Of a stretch of DNA of 64,000 bases, positions 1-12,813 are shown in pieces; position 1 is the first letter of the stretch, and each line of letters opens with the position of its first letter. The position numbers were made by a program, and so were the translations under genes. Origin of the DNA: Patagioenas fasciata (lineage: Eukaryota > Chordata > Aves > Columbiformes > Columbidae); assembly GCF_037038585.1 (NCBI RefSeq), contig NC_092521.1:75417398-75481397 (forward strand), given 5' to 3'. A model generated the notes under the pieces. That model saw nothing but the letters and a program-made list of their open reading frames with translations. It was not told where the DNA came from and ran no database searches.

Positions 1-198
1 TGATCTTGTCATTCCCATTAAGCAACAAAATTAATGTTTAGGTGTTAAAGCAGGTGTAATTATCCTCCCAAACTGGAATCGGATGCCGCTGAGAATTTGA
101 AAAGCAGGATATTATGGACTATAGATTACAGTTTTGGACATCAAAAGTGTCTTTTCTGTTTGTTAATGCAACTTTTTTCCTTCTGTTGTTCATCGTAG
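1..198 (+). other. SRD5A1 intron 1, 3' end
   Basis: This is intronic sequence before exon 2. It ends with a T-rich tract (ttttttccttctgttg) that serves as the polypyrimidine tract of the exon 2 acceptor. Nothing else was recognised. Confidence 0.8.
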
Positions 199-365
199 GG
201 CACTCATATTTCCTCTTCTGATACGGCAAGGAAAACCAACACCGTTCTTCATTTTTGTGCTAGCACTTCTGTTCTGTGTTTACAATGGATACTTGCAAGG
301 CCGAAGCTTAACCAACTATGCAAAGTACCATTCAGGCTGGTTAAAAGATCCACGTTTCATTACAG
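199..365 (+). CDS. SRD5A1: SRD5A1 exon 2
   Basis: Acceptor ATCGTAG precedes 199 and donor GTGAGT follows 365. The exon enters with the last base of a split codon and leaves with one base (G) of the next. It reads [17 protein letters not shown], a membrane segment, [15 protein letters not shown], then WLKDPRFIT. The length of 167 bp fits the family. Confidence 0.93.
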
Positions 366-3300
366 GTGAGTTAAAACACTGGGAACATTAGATCTAGTTT
401 TCCTTTGTATTCAGAGACATTTTTAATAATTTTATAGTAGTTTCAATCCCTATCTATAACTTTTCTAGTAGTTAATTTTCTTGTTTGCTGTAGCTGGAAA
501 CTAGGAGATTCCTGGTATACATCCATTTTAATAGTGTCACTCACTAACTTTTTTGAGACTATTACAAAAAATCTTTAGTTAAAGTTCAACATGGCTATGA
601 AACAGCTAAACCTAAGACTTCTTGTTTCTTTTAGTCCTGTAACTAGAACATCTTTTGGGCTTGTTTGTTTTGTAGTGCATGTCTATGTAACTGGAACATA
701 GTGGATACTTAAAATTGCTATTTTGTATTCATCCTAGCTAAGTACCTCCACATAACTGTAGTTTATGCCTGTAGCTTCAGTTGCTCAAATGCAGAAATGC
801 CGTATTTTACGCTGGATACTCTCTGAACAACTGGACTATTATGTTCTAGTTCATCAAAAACATTGTCAATATCTTTAGGCCTCTGTTTAAAATGACTAAA
901 AAAAGAACAGAAGAGCAGAAAATAACAGTAGCAAGAAAGTATATTTGCTGAAGGCTAACAAGAAACTTATTCAGTCTATATGAAGTTACATGAGGAAGAT
1001 AAATGGGATAATGTTTAAGTAGCAGCCAAACAAGTTCAGTAGTTGAAAGCTGAAATTAGATAAATGTGCATGGAAGACAGAAATTTGGGAAAGTCAGACT
1101 GATTAACCATCATGGCAGTGAGTTTCAAACAACTCATTTTCTCTGTCTGTGGAACCTTAGTTTATAGACTGACTGTTTTCAGATATTTAGGAGTTAATTC
1201 TGGAAAAGCAATAGCTTGTATCTATGCTAGCAATTCATTTGGAGCAGCAATATGGTTTTGTTGTCATTCCCTCATGCTTTCTCTGGACTTTGTGTTAGTG
1301 CAGTGAACTAGTCTGATTTTCAGAGGAAGTGGAAATGTTCTGCTTCACATGCAGTACAACAGTTGATAAAACCGTGAGCTTGCAAATCACTGTGGGAATA
1401 ACATCATGATATCTCAGCATGTGCCTTACATATGTGTGCCAATGAAAAGTTTGTGAACTTACCATGAGTACTCATGATACCCTGAAGTGGCTAATGCTAC
1501 GAACAAGGACATATGCACCTGCCTGTTTCACCCTTGTGTTCTTCACTGATCTGTCTGCACATATAATTGAAAACTCATTACTTCCTTTGCTTGCTTTAGC
1601 TTCATCAAACCCTTTGCAGTATGCTGTATCTCTTTTCTTACTCCTTTAAATCCCCTCTCAACTATTTCCTTCTAATGTTGTTAACCCTTCTGTGCATCAA
1701 AACACGTTTTTTCACAGCAGCTCTGTGAAACAGAGCAATACCTACAGCTCAGAAAGTGCAGGTGACAGAACATCAGCACCTAGTCTATTGCCTGAGGCCT
1801 TCTATCTGGCAGTGAGGCAACCAAGTACACATGTCACTTCTGCTCCCTACACAGAACAGACATGAAGAGAGCATGAGCAATGTCCATATCTGGATGTGGT
1901 CTCACAGCTGAGGGCCATGGGTTAGTCAGTATCTCTCTGAATATAGGCTCCAAATGATCTTGTCTTCTTGGAGAGACTAACCACACAATCTGAGATGAAG
2001 CACTGGTTCAACTGAAGTGTCTACCAGGCACTTTCCATGCAGCTGTATAAACTGTCTTCCTGCTGTTTCTGTACAGCATCCTGCACTTCATATTCTTGAA
2101 ACCTAGAGTGGAGAGGTGAACCAGACAGCAGTTACCATGCTGTCACTCTGAAATAGCCTGTGGAACATAAGTAGATCTCTGTGCGATATTCTGTATGGGA
2201 GAGGGTGCAGAGGGCACTGATGCAACAACACACATGTGCTCTTCCATTGCACCATGTTATTTGGTAATATATACTTACTCATGGTTCTTATGATGTGAGG
2301 TCATCTGTGTTGTGTGATGCATCATGTGGATCTGAGAATCTACTGGAGTGCACTGTGGCTTCCTTCCTGTTTACATAGCCACATTTCTCTGTGGTGGAAG
2401 CCAAGGTCATGGTGCATAACTAGCTCTTGGCTTTGTAGAGTGCAGTCCTAGGGCTGAGCCATGGTGAGGATCAGAATATGAGGACAGTGAAGTACAATGC
2501 TCACAGAGTACAGGCACAGGGGATGTGGATATGCAGTACTTCAGGGGAAAGTGGATCTTCAAACTGGAGAGGGGTGCTGTGAAAATAGCCTGCATTCATT
2601 GGCTTGTTGTCTGTGATGAGATATTTGATGGTTTCCTTCTGACGTGGTTGTTTTCAAGTAGGAGGGGTAAAAATGTACAGAATCAAACTAGTCTTTTATA
2701 GTAATTGGGCACTCTTAAAGCAACCTCCAGTCTTTTTACATTATCTGAGAAGTTTTTAGTAGTTCATATGCTAATTTACAGATACTAACACAGAACAGAC
2801 AGGTATCTCTCTCCAAACTTATGGTGGCATTTCAGAGAAATCAAAAGGCCTCTAATTTCCTCTCCTGAGAAAGAAAGAATATTAAATTTCTATAAATAAC
2901 GCTAACTTTATGTGTAGTGTTTTTTCTTCATGCTAATACTGAAGTAAATTAGTAGTATTGTTTACATTTAAGTAGAATTGACCTCTGTGCTTGTTAAGAA
3001 ATTTCCTTTCAAATTATTGTATGGATACAGATAATGACTTGCTTATTTAGCTGTATGAGTAACATCCCTTCTCTGGCAATTAGCAAATTGATACGTAGTT
3101 ACTAAGCACTAAGAGAAGCAAGCTATTCTTGTTACCAGATGCAGTGGGGATTCAATATTCTCTGTTTGGATAGAGATCTATTTTGAAGGAAAAAAGTTAA
3201 AATTATCTGTTTCCCCAAAGGTAGAATTCAATAGTGTTTGACCGTTCTTCTAAGAAGGTGACATGGCTGACAGCCTAGCTGAAGTGCCTCTACACCAGCA

Positions 3301-6300
3301 CATACAGGACGAGTTGGAAGCCACAGTGCTGCTAGAAGGCGATGACCTAGTGGCCATTACTGAAACTTGGTGGGATGGATCTGGTGACTGGAGTGTGGTG
3401 ATCAATGGCTACAGGCTGTTCAGAAGGGACAGGCAAGGAAAGAAGGGTGGAGGGGTTGCCCTCTACATCAGGAAGGAGCTGGATAGTGTGAAGAGCTGTC
3501 TCTGAAGAATAGCCACAAGCAAGTCGAAAGCTTATGGGTAAGAATTGGAGACCAAGCCAACAAAGGAAACCTTGTGGTTGATGTCTACTACGGGCTGCCC
3601 AGTCAGGGGGAGACTATTAATGAAGCCTTCTTACTCCAGCTGCAGGAGGCATCTCCCTTGCAGGCTCTTGTCCTGCTGGGGGACTTCAGCGACCCCAACG
3701 TATGCTGGAAAAATAGCATGGTGAGATGTAAGCAATCCAGGAGACTCCTGGAGTGCATTGAGGGTAACTTCCTCAGACAGGTAATAGCCCTACTGGGGGA
3801 AAAGTGATATGGATATGATGGTCACCAGTGCAAGGGAGCTAATAAGTGATGTCAAGATTGGAGGCAGCTTGGGCTGTGGTGATCATGCACTGGTGGAATT
3901 CACAGCCCTGGCGCATGTGGGACAAGTGAAGAGTAAAGTCAGGACCCTGAATTTTAGGAAAGCCAACTTCCAGCTTTTTAAGGAGTTTGTGAACAGGATC
4001 CCCTGGGAAACTGCCCTCAGGGACAAGGGAGCAGAACAGAGCCGGCAGATGTTTAAGGATGCTTTCCATCAAGCACAAGAGCTCTCAATCCCTGGGTGTA
4101 AGAACTCAGATAAGGAAGGCAAGAGGCCAGCATGGCCAAGTGGAGACCTGCTGATCAAACTGAAGGTCAAGAAGGAGATGCACAGGCAGTGGAAGCAGGG
4201 ATAGGTGTCCTGGGAAGAGCACAGGGACACTTCCCAGTTGTGCAGAGATGGGGTCAGGAAAGCCAAAGTGCAGCTGGATCTGAACTTGGCAAAGGACACA
4301 GATAATAACAAGGGCTTCTACAGGTGTGTCAACCAGAAAAGGAAGCGTAACCCCCCTGATGAGCAAGACTGGTAACAACAGATGAGGAGAAGGCTGAGGT
4401 ACTCAACTTCTTTGCCTCAGTTTTCACAGGCAAGCTTTCTTCCCACACTTCTTGAGTGGATGAACTGCAAGACAGGGACTGGGGAGCAAAGTCCCTCCCA
4501 CTGTAAGTGAAGACAAGGTTCATGACCACTTGAGGAGCCTGCACATACGTAAGTCCATAGACTTGGTGAGATGCATCCCAGAGTTGTAAGGGAATTAATT
4601 GCTGTAGTTGCAAACCCAGTCTCCATGGTATTTAAGAAGTCATGGCAGTCAGGTGAAGTCCCTGGTGACTGGAAAAAGGGAAACATCACACCCATTTTAT
4701 AAAGGGTGGAAAGGAGGACTCTAGGAACTACTGAGCTGTCAGCTTCACCTCTGTGCCTGGGAAGATCATGGAAGAGATCCTCCTAGAAGCTCTGCTAAGG
4801 CACATGCAGGACTGGGAGGTGATTCAGGACAGTAAACATGGCTTGAGCAAGGGCAATTCCTGCCTGACCAACCTAGTGGTCTTCTACAATGCACTAACTA
4901 CATCAGTGGACAAAGGAAGGGCTATGGATGTTGTCTGTCTGGACTTCTGTAAAACCTTTGACACGATCTCCTGCAGCATCCTTCTCTCTATATTGGAAAG
5001 GTATGGATTTGATGGGTGGACTGTGACATGCCCGAGGGATGGGATGCTATCCAAAGGGACATGGACAAGCTTGAGAAGTGGGCCTGTGAAACCTCATGAG
5101 GTTCAACAAGGCCAAATGCAAGGTCCTGAACCTGAGCTGGGGCAGCCCCCAGAATCAATACAGGCTGGAGGAGGAAGGGATTGAGAGCAGCCATGCGGAG
5201 AAGGACTTGGGGGTACTGGTGGAGGGAAGATTGGACATGACCTGGCAATGTGTGCTTGCAGCTTGGAAGGCCAGTTGTATCTTGGGCTGCATCAAAAGGA
5301 GTGTGGCCAGCAGGTTGAGGGAGGTGATTCTGCCCCTCTATTCCACTCTGGTGAGACCCCACCTGGAGTCCTGTGTCCAGCTCTGGAGCTCTCAGTAGAG
5401 GAAAGGCATGGACCTGTTGAGGAAAGACATGGACCTGTTGGAGAGGGGTCAGAGGAGGGCACCAATATGATGAGAGGGCTGGAACAGCTCTGCTGTGATG
5501 ACAGGCTGAGAAAGTTGGAGTTCTTCAGCCTGGAGAAGAGAAGGCTCCAGGGAGACCTTATTGTGGCCTTTCAGTACTTAAATGGGGCCTTATCAGAAAG
5601 TTGGGGACAGACTTTTTGGCAGGACCTGTTATGATAGAACAGGGGGCAATGGTTTTAAACTAAAGGATGGGGAGATTCAAGCTAGCCATGAGGAAGAAAT
5701 TTTTTTCTAATAAGCGTGGTGAAACACTGACCCAGGCTGCCCAGAGAGGTGGTAGATGCCCCATCCCTGGGGACATTCCAGGCCAGGCTGGATGGGGCTC
5801 TGAGCAACCCGATCTAGTTGAAGATGTCCTTGATCATTGCGGGGGGTTGGACTGGATGACCTTTGAAGGTCTCTTCCAACCAAAACTATTCTGTGATTCT
5901 ATGACTCTATGATTCTAGACTATAATTCTGTGAATTATGCACCCTGTGCTTTTTGGTCTGTAAATTCCTCATTACATTGATCTAATCTATCTCATGATGA
6001 TATAATTACATTAAATATATAGTTGGAAGGATTAAGAAAAAATTTTACTACAAAAGATAACTTTATATATGGTGTCTACACACCTTGATTGCTAATGGAA
6101 ACTTAGTGCACTGTGCTATATGAATAAAAGTTTGAAATATGCTCGTTTGCAGGACTAAATTCTGCTTCTGGTTTTGTAATGTAAGCAGATTGTAGCGAGC
6201 TAATCAACACTTTTTTTAAAATTTATATAGGTAAATATGGAGAGAGCTCTCATGCAGAAACCTCAGTTACTCTGCAGAGCAGTCAATTCCTTCTAATCCA

Positions 6301-9300
6301 CATGGAAACAGACAGCTAGGTCTTTTTGGTGAACACAGCTCATGAGGGATTGAGAGAAGAAAGCTGCCTATCAAACAAGTTGTTTGAGAGGCAAAGTCCA
6401 CTTACAGCTGTGGCTTCACTTTGAAGTGTAGCTTAAGTCTTGGTAAAGCGTGCTCTGACAAGTTACTAGTCTCGCAACCCAGCCTTATACATCTGGATGT
6501 CCACTTATTGTGTTTGCCAAGATCGTCATACTACTACATTTCTCTGTATTGAAAGAGAACGATCTGAAATATTCAAGTTATGGGTGCGAAAAGGCAAAGA
6601 AAGCTTTCTTTATCTGATGTTTGAAGTGACTTTGTTCTAGAAGCACATCACTGGCGTTTTCTTGGTAATTTAAATAAAAATAAGGTTGGAGGTGGATTCA
6701 CAACAACACAATGGATCTACCCTCAAAACCCAAAACTTGTCTGTTCCTAGTAACAAGGGATGTTGCCTTCAAAGGAAAAGAACATAGGTAACATGTAGTC
6801 AAAGACTCAGAATGGAAGGGTGAAAATACAGAATTTCAGTCCTAAATTCCTTTTGATTTATCCCATGCAATTATGGCAATAAGACATAAGGATGCAGAAT
6901 GTGATGATAATCTCAGTTGTTGTGAAAGCCTGGTGTAAATTGTTAAACCATTTTGCTTAATGACACAAGTAAATGGGGCGTGAATTCATTCACAATTTTA
7001 GTATTCCTTTTATAACACAGAAGTCTGCTGTGGAAACACTGATATATTGTCAGTAACAAAAAAAGGGACTAAAATGTGTTCCTCTGTAAGGAAGGAGAAT
7101 GGCTGTTTCTTTCAGTGTTTAAAATTTTAATGTGTTTTTTTATGTGGAAGTTAAGAAAATATACACATTACATATCTATATATGCATATATCTATATATG
7201 CACATGCATACAAAAGTCTTGTACATAAGAATAAACTCTATACTTACAGTACTATTCTTGTCTAGAGATCTGTTGATTACTGTGAGCTCTGCTTACTGAA
7301 GAGCTTACTGTGGGATTGGGGTTGTGCAGGATTTCACCAGGATTGCTTATACTGCTTACATTCTTACTACTTTGACACAGTATACCTAATATGAGATATA
7401 TGACTAGCTTGTTTTCTGAAAAAGTTCCTTGGCTCAGTGTATTAAATATAGTATTTTAAATATTTTTCCTCAGGTTTAATAGGGTGGTTGGTCGGCATGG
7501 CAATCAATATTCATTCTGATCATATTCTCAGAAATCTGAGAAAACCTGGGGAAACTGGTTACAAGATACCAAGAGGTGAGTAAAAATGCTAGAAATTTAT
7601 ATAGCAAAAGAAACATCTCATATGAGGAGAAGCAGGGAGAGTTGGGAGTGTTCAGCTTGAAGAAAAGTCTCAGGAGGGGTCTTATGGATGTATGTAAATA
7701 CACGATGGGAGGGAATGAAGAAGAGAGAGACAGGCTGTCCTCGGTGGTGCCCAGTGACAGGACCAGAGACACTGGGCACAAAATTCAAACACATGAAATT
7801 ACATCTGAATGCATTGTTTACCATGAGGGTGGTCACTGGAACTGGTTGCTCAGAAAGGTTGTGGCGTCTTCACTTGTAGAGGTACTGCAAACTGGACTGA
7901 ATGTGGTCCTGGGAATCCTGCTCAAGCCAGGGTGGAATAGACTAGATGATCTCAAGGGGTCCCATCCAACCTAACAAGATAGCCTTCTAAAGCTTGATGT
8001 GTTTAGGGGAGATAGTCACTTATGATATAAGAAGAAAGTGGGAATAGCAGTTTGTTGCCTACTTCAGTAAGTGATTTCATAGTGTGGGAAAGATTCTATT
8101 TTTTTCCTCCTAAGCCAAGTATTTTAAGGGATCTGTTTCATGATATTATGTGACTTGTGCGAGTCTTTAAATTTTTGACCAACTTTGGCTGTGTTTTTGA
8201 AACTTAAAAATGTAATACAGCATTCTACAACTTTTGTGAGAATCAGCAGCTGGGTGGAGAAAGAAGACCGAAATCTCTATCCCAGTGTGGGGGCAAAAGG
8301 GGGAGGCAGAAAGAACTTGGCAGTTGTGTGTTGCTGACTCATTGTGTGTTGTCCCATGCATAAACAGGGATGATTAGAGGGCAACAACTACTGCAGTAGG
8401 GAGATACAGGGGAAAAGAGGACAGAAAACCAAAGGAAGTTACACATTATAAATACTGGCCATCATGGGAAAATAGAGGATATGAAAGGACTTCTTATGGA
8501 CCCTACTAAGTGTTAAGGCTTCTTGACACTTTTGGAAACATTAGACTCTTCCAGGCATATTACACTCGGTGAGAGCAGAAAAAGAGTTTTGCTGTTTCTC
8601 AGAGTTTTTCCTTCAGTTGTTGCGCTCTCCTGGTTTTTAGGGAGACTGTTTTATTAAAACTTGAATAACTAGACATACAATGTAATAGACTGTTATTTTT
8701 CACCAAGAAAGATAACTTTATGGTTTGAATAGATGTAAAGCCAAGCTTATGTAAAAAATGAATATGAACATACTGTACTGTGTTCGGTGCACAAAAAAGT
8801 TCTGAAAGAAATAAGATGTTATTTGCTGCACAGTCAGGAGGAGTTGGTCTTTTTGATATTCCTTATCCAGTTTAAGTGTTAGAATTCTACTTTTGTCACA
8901 AAAGTGAAGTCATTAAAGCAAGGTTAAAATGTCCTTTATTACACTTGGCAAATACTTGTTTGTTTAGTTTCACTGGTACAGCATGTACTGAGATGTTATC
9001 AGTTTGTACACTAACTTTGGAATTAGGGTGAAAGTTCTTTATTTTATAAAATTTCTAGCAGGTGAGTACTGATTGCTTATGCATAATTGGCTTTAAAACA
9101 TATTTAACGCAGACTGCCAATTACTTCTTTCACTGGGTGTCAGGGCTGAAGCAGTGGACATGATGGGAATTGGGAATGAAAGGGGCAACACATTTTAAGC
9201 TACATAATAAATTTGGGACTTCAATTTGTAATAATATTGTTCATAATTACACTTAATTTCTGAAGTACTTAAACATTGTATGCTAAGTAACCCTATGAGT

Positions 9301-12300
9301 ATTTTCTGTGACTCTTAAAGGGAAGCATATTTTACATTTTTACATATTTTAAAGTAAGGCTTGGTTTATGATCAAAGAGCCAGTTTAATATCATTAAGTA
9401 ATTATTTACAGAAACATGAGCTTGCTTCTGCTACTGATAAATCTGCTTTTGTTTCATGACTTAAAGAGGAAGAATGGAGCTGGTGAGGGTCTGTCTTCGA
9501 AGGATGACTTCAGACCTCATTCTTAGTACCGCTTGAACTGAGAAACTCTGGTTCCACTTTCTTTAAAAATTGCATGGAGACATTGGTCATATAGCTCTTA
9601 TTTGACTTACAGCAGAAGATAGCATTGGAGATATCATTGATTAAGGTGCTTTTAAAATAACTCAGTACTGCTTTCAGGAGGAATGTTTGAGTATGTCAGC
9701 GGAGCCAACTTTTTTGGAGAGATCCTGGAATGGTTTGGGTTTGCCCTTGCCTGCTGCACCATTGAAAGCCTTGCATTTGCATTGTGTACGCTTTTCATCT
9801 TGTGTTCAAGGGCAAAACAACATCACCAGTAAGTGTTTGTATCTTATAATTTCTGTTGTCTCTATGCCACACTTTATCTTCATTTCACAAATTATGCCTC
9901 ATCCCACAGGGATGTTGCAAAGCAAGTCTTGTAAAAGACTCTGCTGCCGCAGTGGAGAATATGGTAGACAATATTCTGAGTAGTGTTAAGTGCTGCTGAA
10001 TTTCAGTGGGATAGTACTGAGCATAAACATAATGTACAATGGGGTGGTCAAAATCATGTTTAAATGAACATGGTTCATCCTGAATTGGTAAAGAAGATAG
10101 AAAAGTTTTGGAAAATTGTCATTATTGATTATGAGCTTAATTGAACATGTACTATACCTTGCAGCTCAAATTTGTTTCAATATTAAAATTTTGAAAGTCA
10201 CTCTAAATTATTTTGTAACAGGCACGTTTTATAGTCCAGTCTACATCACATTGTCTATAACTGTTTTCATACTGTCTATACACTTGATTCTGGTAGATTA
10301 TATTAAGTAAAGTCTCTGCTCTGTACTTAAACTGACTACTAATGTACTGTATTGACAATGTGGCTCTCCTGCTAACAGAGGGATCATAGTTTGATAAGAC
10401 TTGTTTCTTGAAAGGATTATCTTTAAGGAATAGCATGTTTAAAAGAATTTGAACACCAACATACTTTGGTTATTTTCATCTTTCTGCTTTGGTTCTCATG
10501 CTGAAACTTAGTGGCACAAAAGGAAATAAACATGAGTTTATGGAGGGAATAGGTAAAAATGCCATTGCATTGTCTGTCAGGGCAGCCATGGCTATGTCTA
10601 GTGGAGTCTTGAAAAACCTCTAGAAACAAAGGCTTTCCTGCACCTTGTTTGTGTTACCTCTTCAGTGAACAAGTTTTTCCTGCTATCTGACCTGAACCTT
10701 CCAAAGCCTGTCACCTGTGTCCATCTCAGCTTGTTTTACCAGCTGCAGTTACTTAGAGTTGCAGATTATCTTAGGTTGAGAGGAGCACCTGAAGATGGCC
10801 AAGGCACCTGGTGTGACCTGCTCTAACCAGGGCCAACCACAAGGTTATACTTGGTTTCCCAAGGCCTCATCCAGTTGAGTTTTGAGTGTCTCCAAGGGTG
10901 GAGTCTTCAGCACATCTCTGGCAAAGCAGTGGAACAGGATTTTTTTCATTCTCATGGGGAAAGAAGGATTTTTCACTTATGTCCAGCTGGGATTTTCTGT
11001 GCTGCAGCTCTTATCCCCTGCCACTTATCCCCTTGCTGTGTGCCTCCAGGAGTGGTGGGGCTCTGCCTTCTCTCTAATATCACTGTAGGTAGTAGAAGAC
11101 TGCAATTAAATCTGTCTTGACATTTTTTCGAGGCAGAACAAGCCTAGGTCCTTCAGCCTCTCCTCATGTTCCAGCTATGCGGTCATCTTAATGATGGATT
11201 CTTCTCTAGTTTGGGGACATTTCTGCTGTACAGGAAGCTGAAAACTGGAGGACATAATGCAGACACAGGCTTTCAACTGCTGAGTAATCAATTCCTTTGA
11301 CTTGGTGGCTCTATACTTTTTGAAGCAGGCCAGTATGTAGTTAGCCTTCATCACTGCAGGGATCCTTTACTGACTCACATTCAATTTGTCCTCCAGGATG
11401 TCCATGTCCTTTTGTGCAGAGCTACTATCTGACCATTCAATCTCTGGCCTGCACTTTTGCATGGGGACATTGCATTCCAGCTGCAAGAGTTTGCACTTCA
11501 TTCATAGTTTTGGTCCACTGTCTTAACTCCCCATCCGGTACCTGTAGACAGCAGTAACAGGGTCCCTTAGTCTCTTCCTCACCAGACTAAATAATGCCAG
11601 GTTCCTCAGCCTCATCTTATGTTATGTTCTTCAGGCTTAAACTCCATGTTTGATTTCTGTCTGTCTTAAGCCTTGACTGCACTCTTTCAGAGCTCTTGAC
11701 TTACAGAGCATTCTGAAAAGCTAAATTTTGTTAAAGGAAGCAATTTGCACTAAAGGAAAAACGCATAAAAATGAAGAAGTGTACAGAAAAAAAAAAACCA
11801 AATAAAAAACCTCCCGAAACAAAAAAAACACCACCCCAAACCAACCAACACAAAAAAAGACAAACAACAACAAAAAAGAGAAACAAACAAACAAAAACCT
11901 AGAAATAGTGAATCCATGTGAAGTGAAGAAAGACTTTTGGAATGGTCTGTAAGTATGAAAAACTTAAAATAAATGACTGAAAAGGATAAATAGTGTAATG
12001 CTGGTATGACATAGCTGCAGGTTATCATGTACTGCACATTTTATTCTCTGTTTATTATAGATTTGACCTTCTAGTTAGCCGTTGATCATATGAATACCTG
12101 TGCCTTTGAGGAGCCCAGATGAAGTTAATTATATATTTTTCAGCTTCTCTAAAATATTAAAACATATAACACATATTTACTCCCATTTTCAAATATTTAA
12201 GGTGACCAGACAAATAATACCGTTTTATAGTGCTATGCATTCTTTTAAATTTGTCTGGATTTGAAAATAGGGATGGTCTTTGAAGGGGATTAGCAGTAAG

Positions 12301-12813
12301 GCTAGTGGAATGTTTGTCACATTGATTTTGATTATCTTAAGTTCCAGTCAGGTTTTAGATGTTCCTATGCAGAAAAGGACTGTTGTTCCAGTATGTGAAG
12401 TATCCCTTGCTTCCACATGAAGTCACTATACAATTTGACATGCTACACCCTTGAAAGTTTGTGTCATTCGTTGGCTGGGCTTTGTTTTCCTTTGAAAATG
12501 CAAATACTCAGGATGCATAACACATTTTGCAACAACAGGTGGTTCTTTCCTGGTTGCTCTCACCACATCTGTTGGTTTGAATTACCATTGCTGGCAACAG
12601 AAACTTTGTTTCATTGTAGTTGGTAATTAGATGTCATTAGGATGAGTGTGGTAAACAGCAGTTATTGAACACATTATACAATAACTTAATTTCCTTAATA
12701 GCAACTTGAAGACTCAGTACTCATCAGATTTGTCTTTGTTTTTCAGATGGTACCTTGAGAAATTTGAAGACTACCCAAAAGACAGAAAAATTGTGATCCC
12801 ATTTGTGTACTGA
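199..12813 (+). CDS. SRD5A1: SRD5A1, steroid 5-alpha-reductase 1 (3' part, exons 2-5)
   Basis: The CDS is join(199-365, 7474-7575, 9678-9828, 12747-12813) and gives 161 residues plus a TGA stop. Exon 1, about 98 residues in the human protein, is upstream of the window. The enzyme is an integral ER-membrane protein that uses NADPH to reduce the delta-4,5 bond of 3-oxo steroids such as testosterone and progesterone. Family landmarks read here are a hydrophobic segment in exon 2 ([17 protein letters not shown]), the NADPH-binding stretch [20 protein letters not shown] in exon 3, [16 protein letters not shown] in exon 4, and the C-terminal [10 protein letters not shown]...IPFVY. Exon lengths of 102 and 151 bp for exons 3 and 4 match what I recall for vertebrate SRD5A1. 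All junctions are GT/AG and keep frame, so the gene looks intact. SRD5A2 is the main alternative; the TENT4A neighbour and the sequence favour SRD5A1. Confidence 0.95.
366..3240 (+). other. SRD5A1 intron 2, first part: no recognised feature
   Basis: This is AT-rich intronic DNA. The short open frames here have no family signature and no splice context, so they are not called. No transposon end was recognised. Confidence 0.6.
3241..5935 (+). mobile_element. CR1 LINE, about 2.7 kb, degraded, sense
   Basis: This is a CR1 non-LTR retrotransposon in SRD5A1 intron 2. Endonuclease pieces are visible in shifting frames: ITETWWD (about 3357), [20 protein letters not shown] (about 3404), [14 protein letters not shown] (about 3670) and the GDHALVEF version of the SDH motif (about 3878). 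Reverse transcriptase follows with [13 protein letters not shown] (about 4859) and motif A-like [12 protein letters not shown] (about 4933). The reading then jumps at about 5022 to the region after motif C ([20 protein letters not shown]), so the RT core is deleted. The 3' end is typical: GGTTGGACTGGATGACC, then TTCTGTGATTCTATGACTCT repeats. Stops and frameshifts are frequent, so the element is dead. The 5' end is truncated near the start of ORF2. Confidence 0.9.
5398..5440 (+). repeat. Tandem duplication of about 21 bp inside the CR1
   Basis: GAGGAAAGGCATGGACCTGT is followed at once by GAGGAAAGACATGGACCTGT. This is a local duplication within the CR1 C-terminal region. Confidence 0.85.
5936..7473 (+). 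other. SRD5A1 intron 2, last part, with an AT microsatellite
   Basis: This is AT-rich intron sequence. At 7171-7200 the unit CATATCTATATATG is repeated twice with a small slip, followed by CACATGCATAC. Nothing else was recognised. Confidence 0.6.
7474..7575 (+). CDS. SRD5A1: SRD5A1 exon 3
   Basis: Acceptor TTTTTCCTCAG precedes 7474 and donor GTGAGT follows 7575. The first two bases complete a Gly codon begun in exon 2. It reads [20 protein letters not shown] then [14 protein letters not shown], the most conserved cofactor-binding part of the family. The length is 102 bp. Confidence 0.95.
7611..7976 (+). mobile_element. CR1 3' end fragment, sense
   Basis: This lies just inside SRD5A1 intron 3. 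It begins with the CR1 motif AGTGTTCAGCTTGAAGAAAA, passes through a diverged middle, and ends with TAGACTAGATGATCTCAAGG, TCCCATCCAACCT. It is 5' truncated and diverged, and lacks clear terminal octamers. Confidence 0.75.
7977..9677 (+). other. SRD5A1 intron 3 remainder: no recognised feature
   Basis: This is AT-rich intronic DNA. No repeat family or coding signal was recognised before the exon 4 acceptor. Confidence 0.55.
9678..9828 (+). CDS. SRD5A1: SRD5A1 exon 4
   Basis: Acceptor TGCTTTCAG precedes 9678 and donor GTAAGT follows 9828. The exon is 151 bp. It reads [20 protein letters not shown] followed by a hydrophobic helix ([20 protein letters not shown]) and SRAKQHH. The final CA joins exon 5 to give Gln. 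Confidence 0.95.
9829..10630 (+). other. SRD5A1 intron 4, first part: no recognised feature
   Basis: This is AT-rich intronic DNA between exon 4 and an antisense CR1. The small open frames in it lack any recognisable signature. Confidence 0.55.
10640..11690 (-). mobile_element. CR1 LINE fragment(s), antisense, old
   Basis: Read on the minus strand, this matches the CR1 C-terminal ORF2 and 3' region. Plus-strand signatures are CTCATCCAGTTGAGTTTTGA, GTGTCTCCAAGGGTGGAGTC, AGCAGTGGAACAGG, CCTTCAGCCTCTCCTCATGT and CAGCTGCAAGAGTTTGCACT. Around 11545-11690 a segment resembling the middle region appears again (CAGACTAAATAATGCCAGGT), suggesting a second copy or a local rearrangement. It is heavily diverged. 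Confidence 0.75.
11788..11900 (+). repeat. A/C-rich low-complexity tract
   Basis: The tract is almost free of G and T, made of poly(A) runs and CCAAACCAACCAACA, ACAAACAACAAC and AAACAAACAAAC units. It yields a spurious Phe/Cys-rich minus-strand frame. Confidence 0.85.
12747..12813 (+). CDS. SRD5A1: SRD5A1 exon 5 (C terminus and stop)
   Basis: Acceptor TTGTTTTTCAG precedes 12747. The exon encodes [20 protein letters not shown], a final Y, and TGA at 12811-12813. This is the conserved C-terminal signature of the 5-alpha-reductase family, at the expected end of the protein. Confidence 0.95.

Noticed and set aside
11750-12037. Phe/Cys-rich 95-codon minus-strand frame
   Set aside because: It arises by translating the A/C-rich low-complexity tract and is not a protein.
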